From positions 1 to 25,061 of the IMG/VR virus record IMGVR_UViG_3300025769_000779: a DNA stretch of 25,061 bases; one strand, written 5' to 3'. The notes beneath the pieces are model-generated. The model had not been told where the DNA came from. It searched no databases and saw only the letters and a list, made by a program, of their open reading frames with translations. Position 1 is the stretch's first letter. Each line of letters starts with the position of its first letter. Source of the DNA: a virus. Position numbers and translations under genes: made by a program. Below, one piece after another: positions 13,049 to 22,110 of the stretch.

Positions 13049-16000
13049 CTATACTCTCCTAGACTTTCTACAGTAGCACCATCTCTTTGCGTATCATAGT
13101 ATTGATTGGCTAATTTCCTAACTCGTCTTGTTTGTTTAGCCCATCTTGCTCTATCAAAAGGAGTGTAAGGTTTGCCCTTGTTAACATATTTAGCTTGGGC
13201 AACCTCCTTTGCAAACTTTCTTAGTTTTATTAAATACTTTCTTATAAATACTTCTTTATTTATTTTTTTCTTTTGTTTATAAAAATCAGATTCAACAATA
13301 GTTCCTAAATGAAATTGTACTATTGATCCTAATTCTTTTTTAATTAATCTATCTGCTTCTTTATCTCCTGTAGACGGAAGCACCTGCCAATTTTTTATTC
13401 CTGCTTTTGTTATTTCTTTTTCTACAGGATTATCTCTCTCTTGAAAACGTAAACCTATAACCTGTCCTAAGAATGGAGACTGTGTTAATATCTTATCCTC
13501 TCTAGTTGGAGATTCAAACTCAGGAAGTTGTTTAGATAGAACAGGAGCGTTCTTATATATCTTTGCCAAGAAAGCATTCACTGCACGTTCTCTCATACCT
13601 GTTCCGTCAATAGAACTAGAGTCTCTAACTATTGCTTCTTCTTCATCAAAAGCAGCAACAATATCCTTAACAATTCTTGCAGGTGTTGAGAACCCTGATG
13701 TTACATCTCCAACATAGCCGCCTATTATTTCTCCAAATTTTTCTTGCCCTATTGATTCTATGCCACCTTCAGAATTTACTACTTCAAAAAACTTATCAAC
13801 AGTATATGAAGCTGCACCTGCCCTAAACTGTGCTCCTGTAAACCCATCCAAATAATCTTTAGTACTTAACTTGTCCAAATCTCCCCTACCATATTTAACT
13901 ATAGCATCTGCCACAATCATATAAGGTGCAGCAGGAAAGAAAGGTCGCATGTCTACTTTTCTTCCGTCTGATCCTTTAAGATTGTACCATTCAGTATCTT
14001 GGTTCTTAGCACGATAATATATGGCAGTTCCTAGAGCGGCACTACCCACCATGCCTTGAGATATTCTTTCACGAGCTTCTTGTTTTGCTTTTTCTGTTAC
14101 TGCCTTACCTAATTGTTCTGCACCTGCTTGAAAACTTCCTTGAAATATACCATACGCACCATTTAAAGGACTATACTTTAATTGAAAAGATAAAGCATTA
14201 GCCATAAATCTTGCAAAAGGAAATTGACCTGTACCAATAATAGGCATACCCGGAAATCTTTCTACAAACTTTACAAAGTGATATGCAGCATCTCCTTTTC
14301 TTGGGTGCAAAGCAAATGTATTTTTAAGAGCATACTCCATGCCATCTTTTAATAGCTTTGCTTCAACCTTACTACCACCCTTTTTACCAAAGACACTTGT
14401 GCCGTCTACAGCTAAGTCTTCTAGTTTAACACCAGCTCTTCTTAGTTTTCTTGTTATATGATCAGCAAAGAAAGCCCTTCTGAACATTGCATCTTGTGCT
14501 AGGTTTAATATGTTTGCATATTGTGCAAACTGTGTTAGTTGCTGTGAGTCTTCCCCTACTTCTCCAATTGTACGAAACATAATTTTATTAAGTCTTGGAT
14601 TATTTTGAAGTAAAAACTGTGATATGTCATCACTCATTCCTTGTCTTACAAAACTATAAGCTAGTCCAAAACTATCAGAAACCCAATCTTTAAACCCTGT
14701 GTTAATACCTTCAGGAGATATGCCATCTCTATACAAACCTTTAAATGCTTTACCCATGTGATATAAAGTAGCTTCCATTGTGTTTGCCATTGTTTCAAAT
14801 GACACAACAGTTAAACCTGTAGCTACGTTTCTTGCAGTAGTGGCAAGTTGTGTTACCATCAATGCTCTTCTTTCCCTGTCTATTCTTTTTAGTAAATTAT
14901 ACCCATGTCCTGTAGCACTTGTTACTTCGTCTGTCTCTCCATATAATTTATTTAATTTATCTTTTAATTCAGGGCTAATAGACAATAGTTTCTTACGCAA
15001 TTTTCCAAGATTACTTTTTGATTGTAATGTTCTACCTGCTTCACTCATTGTATAGTTTTCCATTGAAGCAAAGTCATCTACTGTAGACATAAAATCTAAG
15101 AATTGGTTTTCTGTTATATTTTCTCTTGACAAGGCGGCTTGTAGTACGTCTTCATCTATGCTGTCTATATTATTTACAATATCAGTTACTGCATCACTAA
15201 TTTTTTTATCTTTGTTGGCATCTGATATAAGTGTTATTGATTTTCCTGCTGCTTTTTCTTCCTCAGTTATATTTTCTACAATCTTAGAAACTTTTCTTGA
15301 TAGTTCAACCATTACTTTAGCATCTACAATTGGTGGTTGTCTAAGTATCTCTTGTTTAGTTATAATTTGTTCATCAAGTTTTTCTTTTGCCTGTTCAGGA
15401 TTTAATCTTTGTCTTGCATTATTAATTCTTTCTTGTGCTTCATCAAGTTGATCTTGTGTTATTGCAGGACCTTCAACAGGATCAGTAGCTACTACATCTT
15501 CATCGTCTATTTTCTTTAGAAAATCTAACTCAGATTTTTTAAACCCAAACAATTTTCTAGTACCTTCATCTGCTTTTTGTATACCTGCACCTATAATAGG
15601 TAAAGCACCTGCTACTGCTGTACCTACACCTGCACCTATTATAGAATCAAAAGCAACATCCATTAATTCTATATTTGACTCAGGTGTTTTATCATCCATA
15701 TACGCTTTTCTTCTTATGTCTTGACTAGCAACATTATAACCAGCACCAAAAGCTCCACCTGTAACTCCACCTGTTAGTAACTGTTTTGATGCCTGTGTTT
15801 TTGGAAGCATTAATTTTATTCCTTCACGCACAGCATTCTTACCTACAAGTGCAGTACCAAATTTTAAACCTGCTCTTCCTACTATGCCAACACCTAGCAA
15901 GTTTATAGGATCAAGTATTGCTGCTTTTAAATAATCTTTGGTTGCTCTTCCTACAGTGTCACCACCTTCTTGTCCTGCACTTGGCAGTTGTTCATAATAG

Positions 16001-16380
16001 TTATACAACTTACCAAACTTTCTTCTATCATCTTCTTTTGCTTTTCTTAAATAATCAATTTGCCCTGCTATAGATATGCTGTTTGTTTCAAATCTTCTAG
16101 CATGAGTAATAAATCTTTTTACATAATCTTCATCACTTTCATTTGATTGTTGCAAACCATTTTCACCTAATCTTTTAGGCAGATACTCTCTTAATGTTTC
16201 CATTTTATCTGTGTCGTTAGCAAAGTCTTCTATTGAAAATGCATTAGGAGTTGTGTCTTCATAAATAGATTTAACAACAGGAAGAGTAGATGTTTTAGAA
16301 CCTGTTCTATACTTATCAAATACAGAACCTGTGCTTACTGTTTGTTGAGCATTGTTTCTATACTTATCAAATATACTCAT
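13006..16380 (-). CDS. Very large virion protein, probable internal/ejection protein
   Basis: A 1124-residue protein, last gene of the leftward virion arm. By size and place, downstream of tail genes and a second large protein, it resembles T7 gp16-type internal core proteins that enter the host during DNA ejection. The N-terminus repeats SIFDKYR / SVFDKYR (residues 2-8 and 19-25). Glycine-rich hydrophobic stretches at about 159-180 (DPINLLGVGIVGRAG), 201-219 and 247-268 could insert in membranes. The region from ~300 to ~480 is charged and helical. I find no lytic transglycosylase motif by eye. The start overlaps the upstream stop by one base (TAATG). The virion-internal role is inferred from context and composition. 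Confidence 0.7.
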   Translation of the reverse strand: MSIFDKYRNNAQQTVSTGSVFDKYRTGSKTSTLPVVKSIYEDTTPNAFSIEDFANDTDKMETLREYLPKRLGENGLQQSNESDEDYVKRFITHARRFETNSISIAGQIDYLRKAKEDDRRKFGKLYNYYEQLPSAGQEGGDTVGRATKDYLKAAILDPINLLGVGIVGRAGLKFGTALVGKNAVREGIKLMLPKTQASKQLLTGGVTGGAFGAGYNVASQDIRRKAYMDDKTPESNIELMDVAFDSIIGAGVGTAVAGALPIIGAGIQKADEGTRKLFGFKKSELDFLKKIDDEDVVATDPVEGPAITQDQLDEAQERINNARQRLNPEQAKEKLDEQIITKQEILRQPPIVDAKVMVELSRKVSKIVENITEEEKAAGKSITLISDANKDKKISDAVTDIVNNIDSIDEDVLQAALSRENITENQFLDFMSTVDDFASMENYTMSEAGRTLQSKSNLGKLRKKLLSISPELKDKLNKLYGETDEVTSATGHGYNLLKRIDRERRALMVTQLATTARNVATGLTVVSFETMANTMEATLYHMGKAFKGLYRDGISPEGINTGFKDWVSDSFGLAYSFVRQGMSDDISQFLLQNNPRLNKIMFRTIGEVGEDSQQLTQFAQYANILNLAQDAMFRRAFFADHITRKLRRAGVKLEDLAVDGTSVFGKKGGSKVEAKLLKDGMEYALKNTFALHPRKGDAAYHFVKFVERFPGMPIIGTGQFPFARFMANALSFQLKYSPLNGAYGIFQGSFQAGAEQLGKAVTEKAKQEARERISQGMVGSAALGTAIYYRAKNQDTEWYNLKGSDGRKVDMRPFFPAAPYMIVADAIVKYGRGDLDKLSTKDYLDGFTGAQFRAGAASYTVDKFFEVVNSEGGIESIGQEKFGEIIGGYVGDVTSGFSTPARIVKDIVAAFDEEEAIVRDSSSIDGTGMRERAVNAFLAKIYKNAPVLSKQLPEFESPTREDKILTQSPFLGQVIGLRFQERDNPVEKEITKAGIKNWQVLPSTGDKEADRLIKKELGSIVQFHLGTIVESDFYKQKKKINKEVFIRKYLIKLRKFAKEVAQAKYVNKGKPYTPFDRARWAKQTRRVRKLANQYYDTQRDGATVESLGEYRLGTEIGLFLQRLE
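16305..16373 (-). repeat. 18-bp direct repeat encoding the FDKYR motif
   Basis: TTCTATACTTATCAAATA occurs exactly at 16305-16322 and 16356-16373 (plus-strand sequence), 51 bases or 17 codons apart. On the coding strand each copy encodes the FDKYR motif near the N-terminus of the 1124-residue protein. Exact identity at DNA level suggests a recent duplication or selection on both levels. Confidence 0.85.
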
Positions 16381-18701
16381 TAGTTTTCAAACCCTGTGTC
16401 TTTTGCTGTTAATAAATTATTAGTCATTCTTAATTGTCTGTCGGTTCTATTTAATGATAGGAACTGTTTTAATAATTTAAATCGCATTTTTTGTTTTTCT
16501 TCTTCAGGCACATTAATAAATGATGGTCTTTGTAACTGACCATAGTCTTGTGCTCTTCCTACTTCAGCAAAAATTTCATCAGGGTATTTTTGTTTAAATG
16601 AATTAATATCAGTATTAAATAATGTAAAGTCTTCTAGTGAATATTTGTTTGGATCAAGACCTTTATCAATCATACTAAAAAATCTTCTATCAATAGAGTA
16701 TGCATTGGCAGCTAGAAAACTGTTAATAGTTTCTGAATCCAAAGTTTGTGGTGTAATCTTTGTAAGAACAGATGAAGTTGCACTTAAATTTTGTGGCTTA
16801 TCTAGTTCATAAACATTTTTTCCACCCTTAGGATATATAAAAATTTCATCAGGAACAGTTTCTACTTTTGGTGTAGTAATATCTTCTGCTTGTTTTGTTT
16901 TTCTAAATGAGTCAAGTGCTAAACTATAATACTTATTTGCTTCTGCACGAGAGGATACTCCAAAGTCTGTTGTTATTGAATCAACTATAATATCTTTACT
17001 GTCTCCACCTTCAATTGCTTTTATAATAAGATTAAAATGTTCTTGATTAATTTCTGATGTTTCTGTTTCACTCATGGATGAAATTTCCATAGCATCTAAT
17101 TCATTTATATTAGGAATATAATTTCTAGTAATATTAAAATAATCATCGTATGCTTGATTAGGTATTTTTGGTGTGTATGTGCCATCACTAGCTATGTTTC
17201 CATAAGACTTTATTAGAAAACTCATTGCATCATTTTGTATTTTCTGTTGAATTTTTGTAAACTCAGGAGTGCCTTCATATATTTTTTTCTCTACTCCACT
17301 TTCATTTCTAGTAAAAAATTTTGTACTAGTTGTAGTGCCACCCATTGTAATGCCTTTTTGTAGCTCTGCTCCTCCTGTTACTATATCCTCTTGCCCAAAA
17401 CCATAGCGAACTTTTAAACGTGTTTCTATTTCATTTTGTAGTAAAAGTATGTTTCTTAAACCTGTTACTGGGTCTTGTGTTGCAAGATTTTTAGCCACTC
17501 TAAGGGCAGTAAAACTTTGGTACAAGCCATCTGCTTCTTCTAGTTGTGTAGTTAATCTACTTATTATTGTTGGATCAGTTTCTCCAATTAATTTATTTTT
17601 AATAAATGCATAAGATGCACCTGCATTATTTATTTCTTGGTCTATATCTACATCCTCTAACCTATTCTCTGCAAATGATGTGTTAGCTTTTTGTTCTCTT
17701 AAAACTAAATCAGCTATTTCATCTGCATTTTTTAAATCTTTTTGTTTAAGTTTAAGATCAATCTCAGACGCTGCTTTATCAATAGTTTGTTGGTCAAGAT
17801 CGCCTGTAATTTTTTTTAATTCTAGAGGATGTATAATTGATTTATGTTTTATATTCAGTCGCTGTACTTTTTGATTTAGTGCTTGTGTTTCTTGCTGTGC
17901 AATACTCTCTTCCATAGCAATCAATACATCAGTAGGAATAGCATCATAGCTTGGAGCTTTCCAACCTGTACCTTCACCTAGTTGACCTTCTACTTGCTCA
18001 GGTTTAATTATATTTAAACCTATCAACTGACTTCTTACACCACTTTGTATAAAGGAAGCTGGTATATCAAAACCACCAACTGTTTGGTATTTACCTGCTT
18101 CAGTCTGTGAGTATGCTTGTAGTTGTTTATCTACATCAGGGTATGGATTTAACCCCTGTGCATAAGCACTAGATGCTTTCTTAATGCCAAGACCTACAAA
18201 TGCCTGAGCATCAAAGTCATCTTTTTCTTTTGCTGCAAGATAATCATCGCTTCTTTGAAATGTGTTCTTTAAAAACTTTTGTTTATTCATTTGATCATAA
18301 CTAAACTCAGGTGGTTTATAGCCTAGTACACTATCAATAGACACACCTGCTTCACTAACAGCAGGTTGCTTGGTATTTTTTAAGTAATCATATTGTGCCT
18401 TAGTTTTATCTTCTTTATATGCTTCAAGAAATTCTGTAGCTCCATCTGGACCACCTAATAAAATCATTTCTATCTGACCCTTATCAAGATCAAGGTCTAA
18501 TCCTTTTAGTTTATTATAGGCATCTTGGTATTTTCTTTTATCTAGCTGAAACTGTCTATCCCAATCATCATGTTTGTTCATAAACCTTTCAGTGGCTCTA
18601 TCAATAATAGTCTCTGCTCGTCTTTCTTTATCAGCTAATTTTTCTGAACCTTTTGCCGCGGCTCCACCAAGTGCCTGTGCTGGCATAAATTTAAAACCCA
18701 T
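16380..18701 (-). CDS. Large helical virion protein, probable internal/ejection protein
   Basis: A 773-residue protein with long charged helical tracts and no signal peptide. The N-terminus (MGFKFMPAQALGGAAAKGSEK) is Ala/Gly-rich and is followed by a coiled-coil-like stretch (KERRAETIIDRATERF, 26-41). The middle (about 265-350) is rich in Gln, Lys, Leu and Asp and probably forms extended helices. No enzymatic motif is recognised. It sits directly before the 1124-residue protein with one-base overlaps at both ends (TAATG), the arrangement of T7 gp15 and gp16, which together form the ejection tube. A similar role is likely by position only. Confidence 0.65.
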   Translation of the reverse strand: MGFKFMPAQALGGAAAKGSEKLADKERRAETIIDRATERFMNKHDDWDRQFQLDKRKYQDAYNKLKGLDLDLDKGQIEMILLGGPDGATEFLEAYKEDKTKAQYDYLKNTKQPAVSEAGVSIDSVLGYKPPEFSYDQMNKQKFLKNTFQRSDDYLAAKEKDDFDAQAFVGLGIKKASSAYAQGLNPYPDVDKQLQAYSQTEAGKYQTVGGFDIPASFIQSGVRSQLIGLNIIKPEQVEGQLGEGTGWKAPSYDAIPTDVLIAMEESIAQQETQALNQKVQRLNIKHKSIIHPLELKKITGDLDQQTIDKAASEIDLKLKQKDLKNADEIADLVLREQKANTSFAENRLEDVDIDQEINNAGASYAFIKNKLIGETDPTIISRLTTQLEEADGLYQSFTALRVAKNLATQDPVTGLRNILLLQNEIETRLKVRYGFGQEDIVTGGAELQKGITMGGTTTSTKFFTRNESGVEKKIYEGTPEFTKIQQKIQNDAMSFLIKSYGNIASDGTYTPKIPNQAYDDYFNITRNYIPNINELDAMEISSMSETETSEINQEHFNLIIKAIEGGDSKDIIVDSITTDFGVSSRAEANKYYSLALDSFRKTKQAEDITTPKVETVPDEIFIYPKGGKNVYELDKPQNLSATSSVLTKITPQTLDSETINSFLAANAYSIDRRFFSMIDKGLDPNKYSLEDFTLFNTDINSFKQKYPDEIFAEVGRAQDYGQLQRPSFINVPEEEKQKMRFKLLKQFLSLNRTDRQLRMTNNLLTAKDTGFEN

Positions 18702-19180
18702 TATTGTATCTCCTTTTTAGCCATTAGACCTGTTTGTTTTTTTACTTGCTCACCTGCTTGTTTAATTTCAGGTTCGTTTTCTTTTAACTCTTCTTCCATA
18801 ACTTCTCTTATAGCTCTTATATTAACTCTATCTTTTTCAGGTACGCTTGTATCTATTGTATACTTTATATTTGCAACGTCACACATTCCTTTCATAAACT
18901 CTACAAGTAAAGGATTAAGTAGTAGCCCAACGTCTACACTATGTATCCCTTCCATAACACCACCTGTTGTCATAGACTCTGATATAATTGTTAATGGCAA
19001 TCCTGTTTTTACTACACTAAATAAATTAGTTGACTTTTCTTGAGTAGATAACATCTCAAGATAAAACTCTAAACTTTCTTCTACTGTACTGAAACGAGGT
19101 GGGTTTAACCAAGGTCTACTATTTAGACCTGCTGTCATTCCCTGTCCCGGAACAGGTGCTCTAAACCTTTGTTTTTGCAT
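18701..19180 (-). CDS. Hypothetical virion-arm protein
   Basis: A 159-residue protein with a basic, proline-rich start (QKQRFRAPVPGQG), a compact hydrophobic middle with GLPLTIISESMTTGG (60-74) and VGLLLNPLLVEFMKGM (83-98), and a charged Lys/Glu tail. No family is recognised. A purine-rich GAAGAAGGG lies about ten bases before the ATG. It overlaps its upstream neighbour by 20 bases and the next gene by one. Its place between the repeat protein and the two large proteins suggests a virion or assembly component. Confidence 0.7.
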   Translation of the reverse strand: MQKQRFRAPVPGQGMTAGLNSRPWLNPPRFSTVEESLEFYLEMLSTQEKSTNLFSVVKTGLPLTIISESMTTGGVMEGIHSVDVGLLLNPLLVEFMKGMCDVANIKYTIDTSVPEKDRVNIRAIREVMEEELKENEPEIKQAGEQVKKQTGLMAKKEIQ

Positions 19181-19418
19181 TTGTTTTAAACCCTTCTTCT
19201 ATTCTCTTTGCCATTTTAGCTACTCTCATTATTTCCTGTTGCTTTCTATTTGCTGCTAGTGTTTCATTTCTATTTATAATTCTTTGTTGGGGTCTTTGCA
19301 TTAATGTTCCTTTATAGTCATCAGCAGGATTAAAATCTGTTTGTTTCATCTGTGCTTTTAATAGCTGTATTCTTGCATATGCCATCTCTGCTGCTTTTGT
19401 TTTTCCTACTGTACTCAT
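19161..19418 (-). CDS. Small basic helical virion-arm protein
   Basis: An 85-residue protein starting MSTVGKTKAAEMAYARIQLL. The ATG at 19418 is chosen because AAAAGGAG precedes it at the right distance; a longer in-frame reading from a TTG at 19442 would put that ribosome binding site inside the gene and overlap the upstream gene. The protein is helical and strongly basic (LQRPQQRIINRNETLAANRK in the middle, KTNAKTKV at the end). It has no recognised domain. Small basic proteins in this position may be scaffolding-like or DNA-associated, which is a guess. Its end overlaps the next gene by 20 bases. Confidence 0.72.
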   Translation of the reverse strand: MSTVGKTKAAEMAYARIQLLKAQMKQTDFNPADDYKGTLMQRPQQRIINRNETLAANRKQQEIMRVAKMAKRIEEGFKTNAKTKV

Positions 19419-19431
19419 TTCTATACTCCTT

Positions 19432-21057
19432 TTATTCAGCAACTACAGGTATACCAAACATTTTACCTGCTATTGATCCACCTATTTTACTTGTAAACAA
19501 GTCCATAACAAAACCACCTATTGCACCACTTGCTTCAGCAGATAAATCTAAATGTTTTAAATCCATTTGTAATTTAGCATCAATCTCTGCAAGAGTAAGT
19601 TCATGTAATCTATCTTTACCACTCTCGCCACTTGTCCATGCCCATTCCATTAAGTCACTCATGTGTGACCACATGTTATTGTATGCTGTATTAGATATAT
19701 CTAATAATGCTTTCGCATTAAATTCATTTGAATAATTTTGTGCTGCACTATCTGTGGTTGCTATCTGTTGCTTCCATTTCTTATTAAACTGTTCTATTAC
19801 TAATTGGTTCTGTGCATTAAACTGTTCACGTTGATCTTCTAACTGTTGGTTAAACTTAGCCATTGAATTTGTTTCACCTGTGTTAAACTTCTCCATAGCA
19901 TTTACTTGTGTTGCATTAAACTGTGCTATATTGTTAGCAAGGTTAGCCATAAATTGATCTGTTTGCATTTTTGATTCTGCATTAAATTGTTTGGATGCAT
20001 TGTCAGCGGCTTGATCTGATAACATAAAATCTTGTTGGGCTTTTGTGTTAAGTATTTCTGTTTGTTGTGCGGCTTCAAAGTTAGCAAGATCAACTTCTAA
20101 AAATCTTTTAGAGTTTTCTACTGCTGCTTGTTGTCTGTTGTTTAAGTTAGCTATATTAAGGGAAGACAATGCGGCAGCTTTTGCAAGTGTAACTTGTTGT
20201 GCATTTGATGCATTTGTTAAACCATACTCTGCAAATACATTAGCATCTGCTTTTGCTATAGGTAATTGTGACTCTAGTATTGCATTAAAAACTGCACCAC
20301 TTGCCATAGTACTTGCACCTAAACCACGAGATGCCATAGCTGACATTGCCGCCCTAACGGCTGCTGTAGCATAAGAAGGTATCTGTCCTTCTTCAGCTTG
20401 AGCACTTAACATTTCTAGCTGACCTTGTACTGTAGCTTTCTTTGCTACTTCTGCTTGTCCTGCTTTTAGTGCCGCATTATATGTTGCTAGTTCTTCTGCT
20501 GACATATCTCCTTGAGCAGCTTTAACTAACATATCATCTGTTACTTCAGTTGTTTTAGCTTCAGCTTTAGGTGCATCACCTACTTTTGTTGGATCATATG
20601 TTTCTGCTTCTACATTTTTTGCAGGGTCTGTTGTTGTAGTGTCTCCTGTTTCTACTTTTACTTTTGGTTTATTTTCATCTAACTTTTCAAATGGGTCAAT
20701 AAATTGATCGTCTTGTTCATCTATTTTATTAGGTTCTAACTTACCTCCTTTAGGTATGCTAGGGTCTCCTATTTGACCTACAGTAAAATCTGTAATATTT
20801 TGTGTCTTTTTATCTTCATCTAGTTTTTTAAATGGGTCAATAGGTTGATTATCTCCTGCATCACCCCCTTCTTGCATCTTTCTAACTACACCACCTTCAG
20901 CCATCTGCATAGCCTTTGCATTATAGTTTCGCATCATATTACTCTTCTCAGGGTTAGCCATCAAGAAGTTTTCAAACTGATTCATGTCACCTGTATGACC
21001 CATTGAACGTGCTATACGTTGCATAGCTTCAGGTTTAAATGCTTTAAAAGTTGCCAT
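19432..21057 (-). CDS. Virion protein with tandem 11-residue QFN repeats
   Basis: A 541-residue protein. The N-terminus has a basic MAEGGVVRKMQEGG segment (52-65). Two copies of an IDPFxKLDE motif follow, at 71-81 and 118-128, within an acidic, Thr/Lys/Pro-rich low-complexity region to about residue 175. Residues 180-350 are Ala/Gln-rich and helical. Residues 357-455 consist of nine consecutive 11-residue units, most beginning [QKE]FN (for example QFNATQVNAME). The C-terminus is Gly/Ala-rich and hydrophobic (GAIGGFVMDLF, SIAGKMFGIPVVAE). The composition suggests an elongated helical virion component, perhaps an internal or tail-associated protein that contacts membranes at its end. Function is not known. 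Confidence 0.72.
   Translation of the reverse strand: MATFKAFKPEAMQRIARSMGHTGDMNQFENFLMANPEKSNMMRNYNAKAMQMAEGGVVRKMQEGGDAGDNQPIDPFKKLDEDKKTQNITDFTVGQIGDPSIPKGGKLEPNKIDEQDDQFIDPFEKLDENKPKVKVETGDTTTTDPAKNVEAETYDPTKVGDAPKAEAKTTEVTDDMLVKAAQGDMSAEELATYNAALKAGQAEVAKKATVQGQLEMLSAQAEEGQIPSYATAAVRAAMSAMASRGLGASTMASGAVFNAILESQLPIAKADANVFAEYGLTNASNAQQVTLAKAAALSSLNIANLNNRQQAAVENSKRFLEVDLANFEAAQQTEILNTKAQQDFMLSDQAADNASKQFNAESKMQTDQFMANLANNIAQFNATQVNAMEKFNTGETNSMAKFNQQLEDQREQFNAQNQLVIEQFNKKWKQQIATTDSAAQNYSNEFNAKALLDISNTAYNNMWSHMSDLMEWAWTSGESGKDRLHELTLAEIDAKLQMDLKHLDLSAEASGAIGGFVMDLFTSKIGGSIAGKMFGIPVVAE
19693..19989 (-). repeat. Nine tandem 33-bp units coding 11-residue repeats
   Basis: Residues 357-455 of the 541-residue protein divide without gaps into nine 11-residue units. 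Seven start with QF or KF (units at 357, 368, 379, 390, 401, 412, 423), the eighth (434) has lost the motif, and the ninth (445) starts EFN. An 11-residue period corresponds to three helical turns (hendecad), so a continuous coiled coil is expected. DNA identity between units is low, indicating an old repeat held by protein selection. Confidence 0.88.
20674..20847 (-). repeat. Pair of IDPFxKLDE repeats in the QFN-repeat protein
   Basis: Codons at 20815-20847 encode QPIDPFKKLDE and those at 20674-20706 encode QFIDPFEKLDE, 141 bases (47 codons) apart. They lie in an otherwise disordered, acidic region near the N-terminus and so look like short linear binding motifs rather than part of a fold. 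Confidence 0.8.
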
Positions 21058-21059
21058 AA

Positions 21060-21290
21060 TTATTTACCTATTAATATCTTATCTAATTTATCTTCTAATC
21101 TTTGAAGTGCATCCATTACTACATGCATGTCTTCTTTAACGTCATCACGTTTTGCATACTCTTCTCTTGTTTTATTTAACAGTATGTCAAGTCTTTTTAT
21201 CTCTACAAACATACCACGAAAGACCCATATAACAGGAGCTATTACGACTGTAAGTATTCCGTTCCAAAATAGTATAGGGTTTATTTCCAT
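21060..21290 (-). CDS. Small membrane-anchored coiled-coil protein (possible holin or spanin-like)
   Basis: A 76-residue protein with one hydrophobic segment (about residues 8-25, FWNGILTVVIAPVIWVF) followed by an arginine and a charged helical remainder with heptad-like leucines (MHVVMDALQRLEDKLDKILI). The layout is a single N-terminal membrane anchor with a coiled coil on one side. No sequence family is firmly recognised. It is the only clear single-span small membrane protein in the window, so a role in lysis is possible; a tail-assembly or membrane-contact protein is equally possible. Ribosome binding is weak (GGA). It lies between a fibre-like gene and the QFN-repeat gene with very short gaps. 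Confidence 0.68.
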   Translation of the reverse strand: MEINPILFWNGILTVVIAPVIWVFRGMFVEIKRLDILLNKTREEYAKRDDVKEDMHVVMDALQRLEDKLDKILIGK

Positions 21291-21303
21291 AGTTTAATTT
21301 CCA

Positions 21304-22110
21304 TTAATTTTTATATGTTGTTAACATATAATTATTAGCACCATTGTAACTAGAAGTGTAATCAGCAGGTGCATTACAATTCGTTGTAATATAAAGAGCA
21401 AATGCGTTAGTGCCGTACCCAGATGTAGTTATCTCAATATTTTTATTAGCTTCAAAAACAATATCAAATTCATAATAACCTGCTCCATGAGCAATAGTTT
21501 GACTAGATAAACCACCACTAATCACACCTGCTCCACCGATTGTAAGTGATCCAGCAGGACTATTACCTCCACTTACAGCCGCATTAACTCTGTATTGACC
21601 TGTTTTATTCATTTGAATTTTGCTAAATGTACCAGAAGAACCTACTTCATAAGCCTGATTTACTAGAAAAAATAGTTGAGATTCATATTGAGTATTAGCA
21701 GAAGAGATTGCTGAATAGTTAATTCCCCATCCTGAATGATATAAATTACTACTACTATTTTTTTGACCTACCCAAGGTCTTTGTGAACTACCAGTTCTTG
21801 TCCAATCTCCGTTCAAGGTTACATAGTTTGTTCCTGATCCGGGATTTATTGCTGAACAAGTTGGTGCAACAAGTTTCATTCCACCATAAAAATCATCAAA
21901 GGCTAATGCTGAACCACTTGTGCCAACATTGGAGTTAGCGTTACTTGCTAAAGTTGTTTGATATGAAGAACCATTGTAACTAGCAGGATTAGGAACATAG
22001 GATTCGCCTTTGTGTAACTCATCAAGATTAACTGAACCACTTGCTGCCTTATAAAAATTTCTAATTTGTTCAAAGGATATAGACCCTGAGGATGGTAGTT
22101 GTGTTGTCAT
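21304..22110 (-). CDS. Fibre- or tip-like virion protein
   Basis: A 268-residue protein beginning MTTQLPSSGSISFEQIRNFY. This LPSSG-[IL]SF-x-x-I opening, followed by a second short block ending FDDFYGGMKL at about 70-80, is common in marine phage tail proteins as I recall. The remainder is rich in Ser, Gly, Asn, Thr and Tyr with alternating beta-strand pattern (GQYRVNAAVSGGN, YYEFDIVFEANKNIEITTSG), resembling a jelly-roll of receptor-binding or TNF/C1q-like domains. It probably sits on the tail fibre and may contact the host. It overlaps the S74 fibre gene by four bases (ATGA), supporting joint expression with it. Confidence 0.68.
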   Translation of the reverse strand: MTTQLPSSGSISFEQIRNFYKAASGSVNLDELHKGESYVPNPASYNGSSYQTTLASNANSNVGTSGSALAFDDFYGGMKLVAPTCSAINPGSGTNYVTLNGDWTRTGSSQRPWVGQKNSSSNLYHSGWGINYSAISSANTQYESQLFFLVNQAYEVGSSGTFSKIQMNKTGQYRVNAAVSGGNSPAGSLTIGGAGVISGGLSSQTIAHGAGYYEFDIVFEANKNIEITTSGYGTNAFALYITTNCNAPADYTSSYNGANNYMLTTYKN

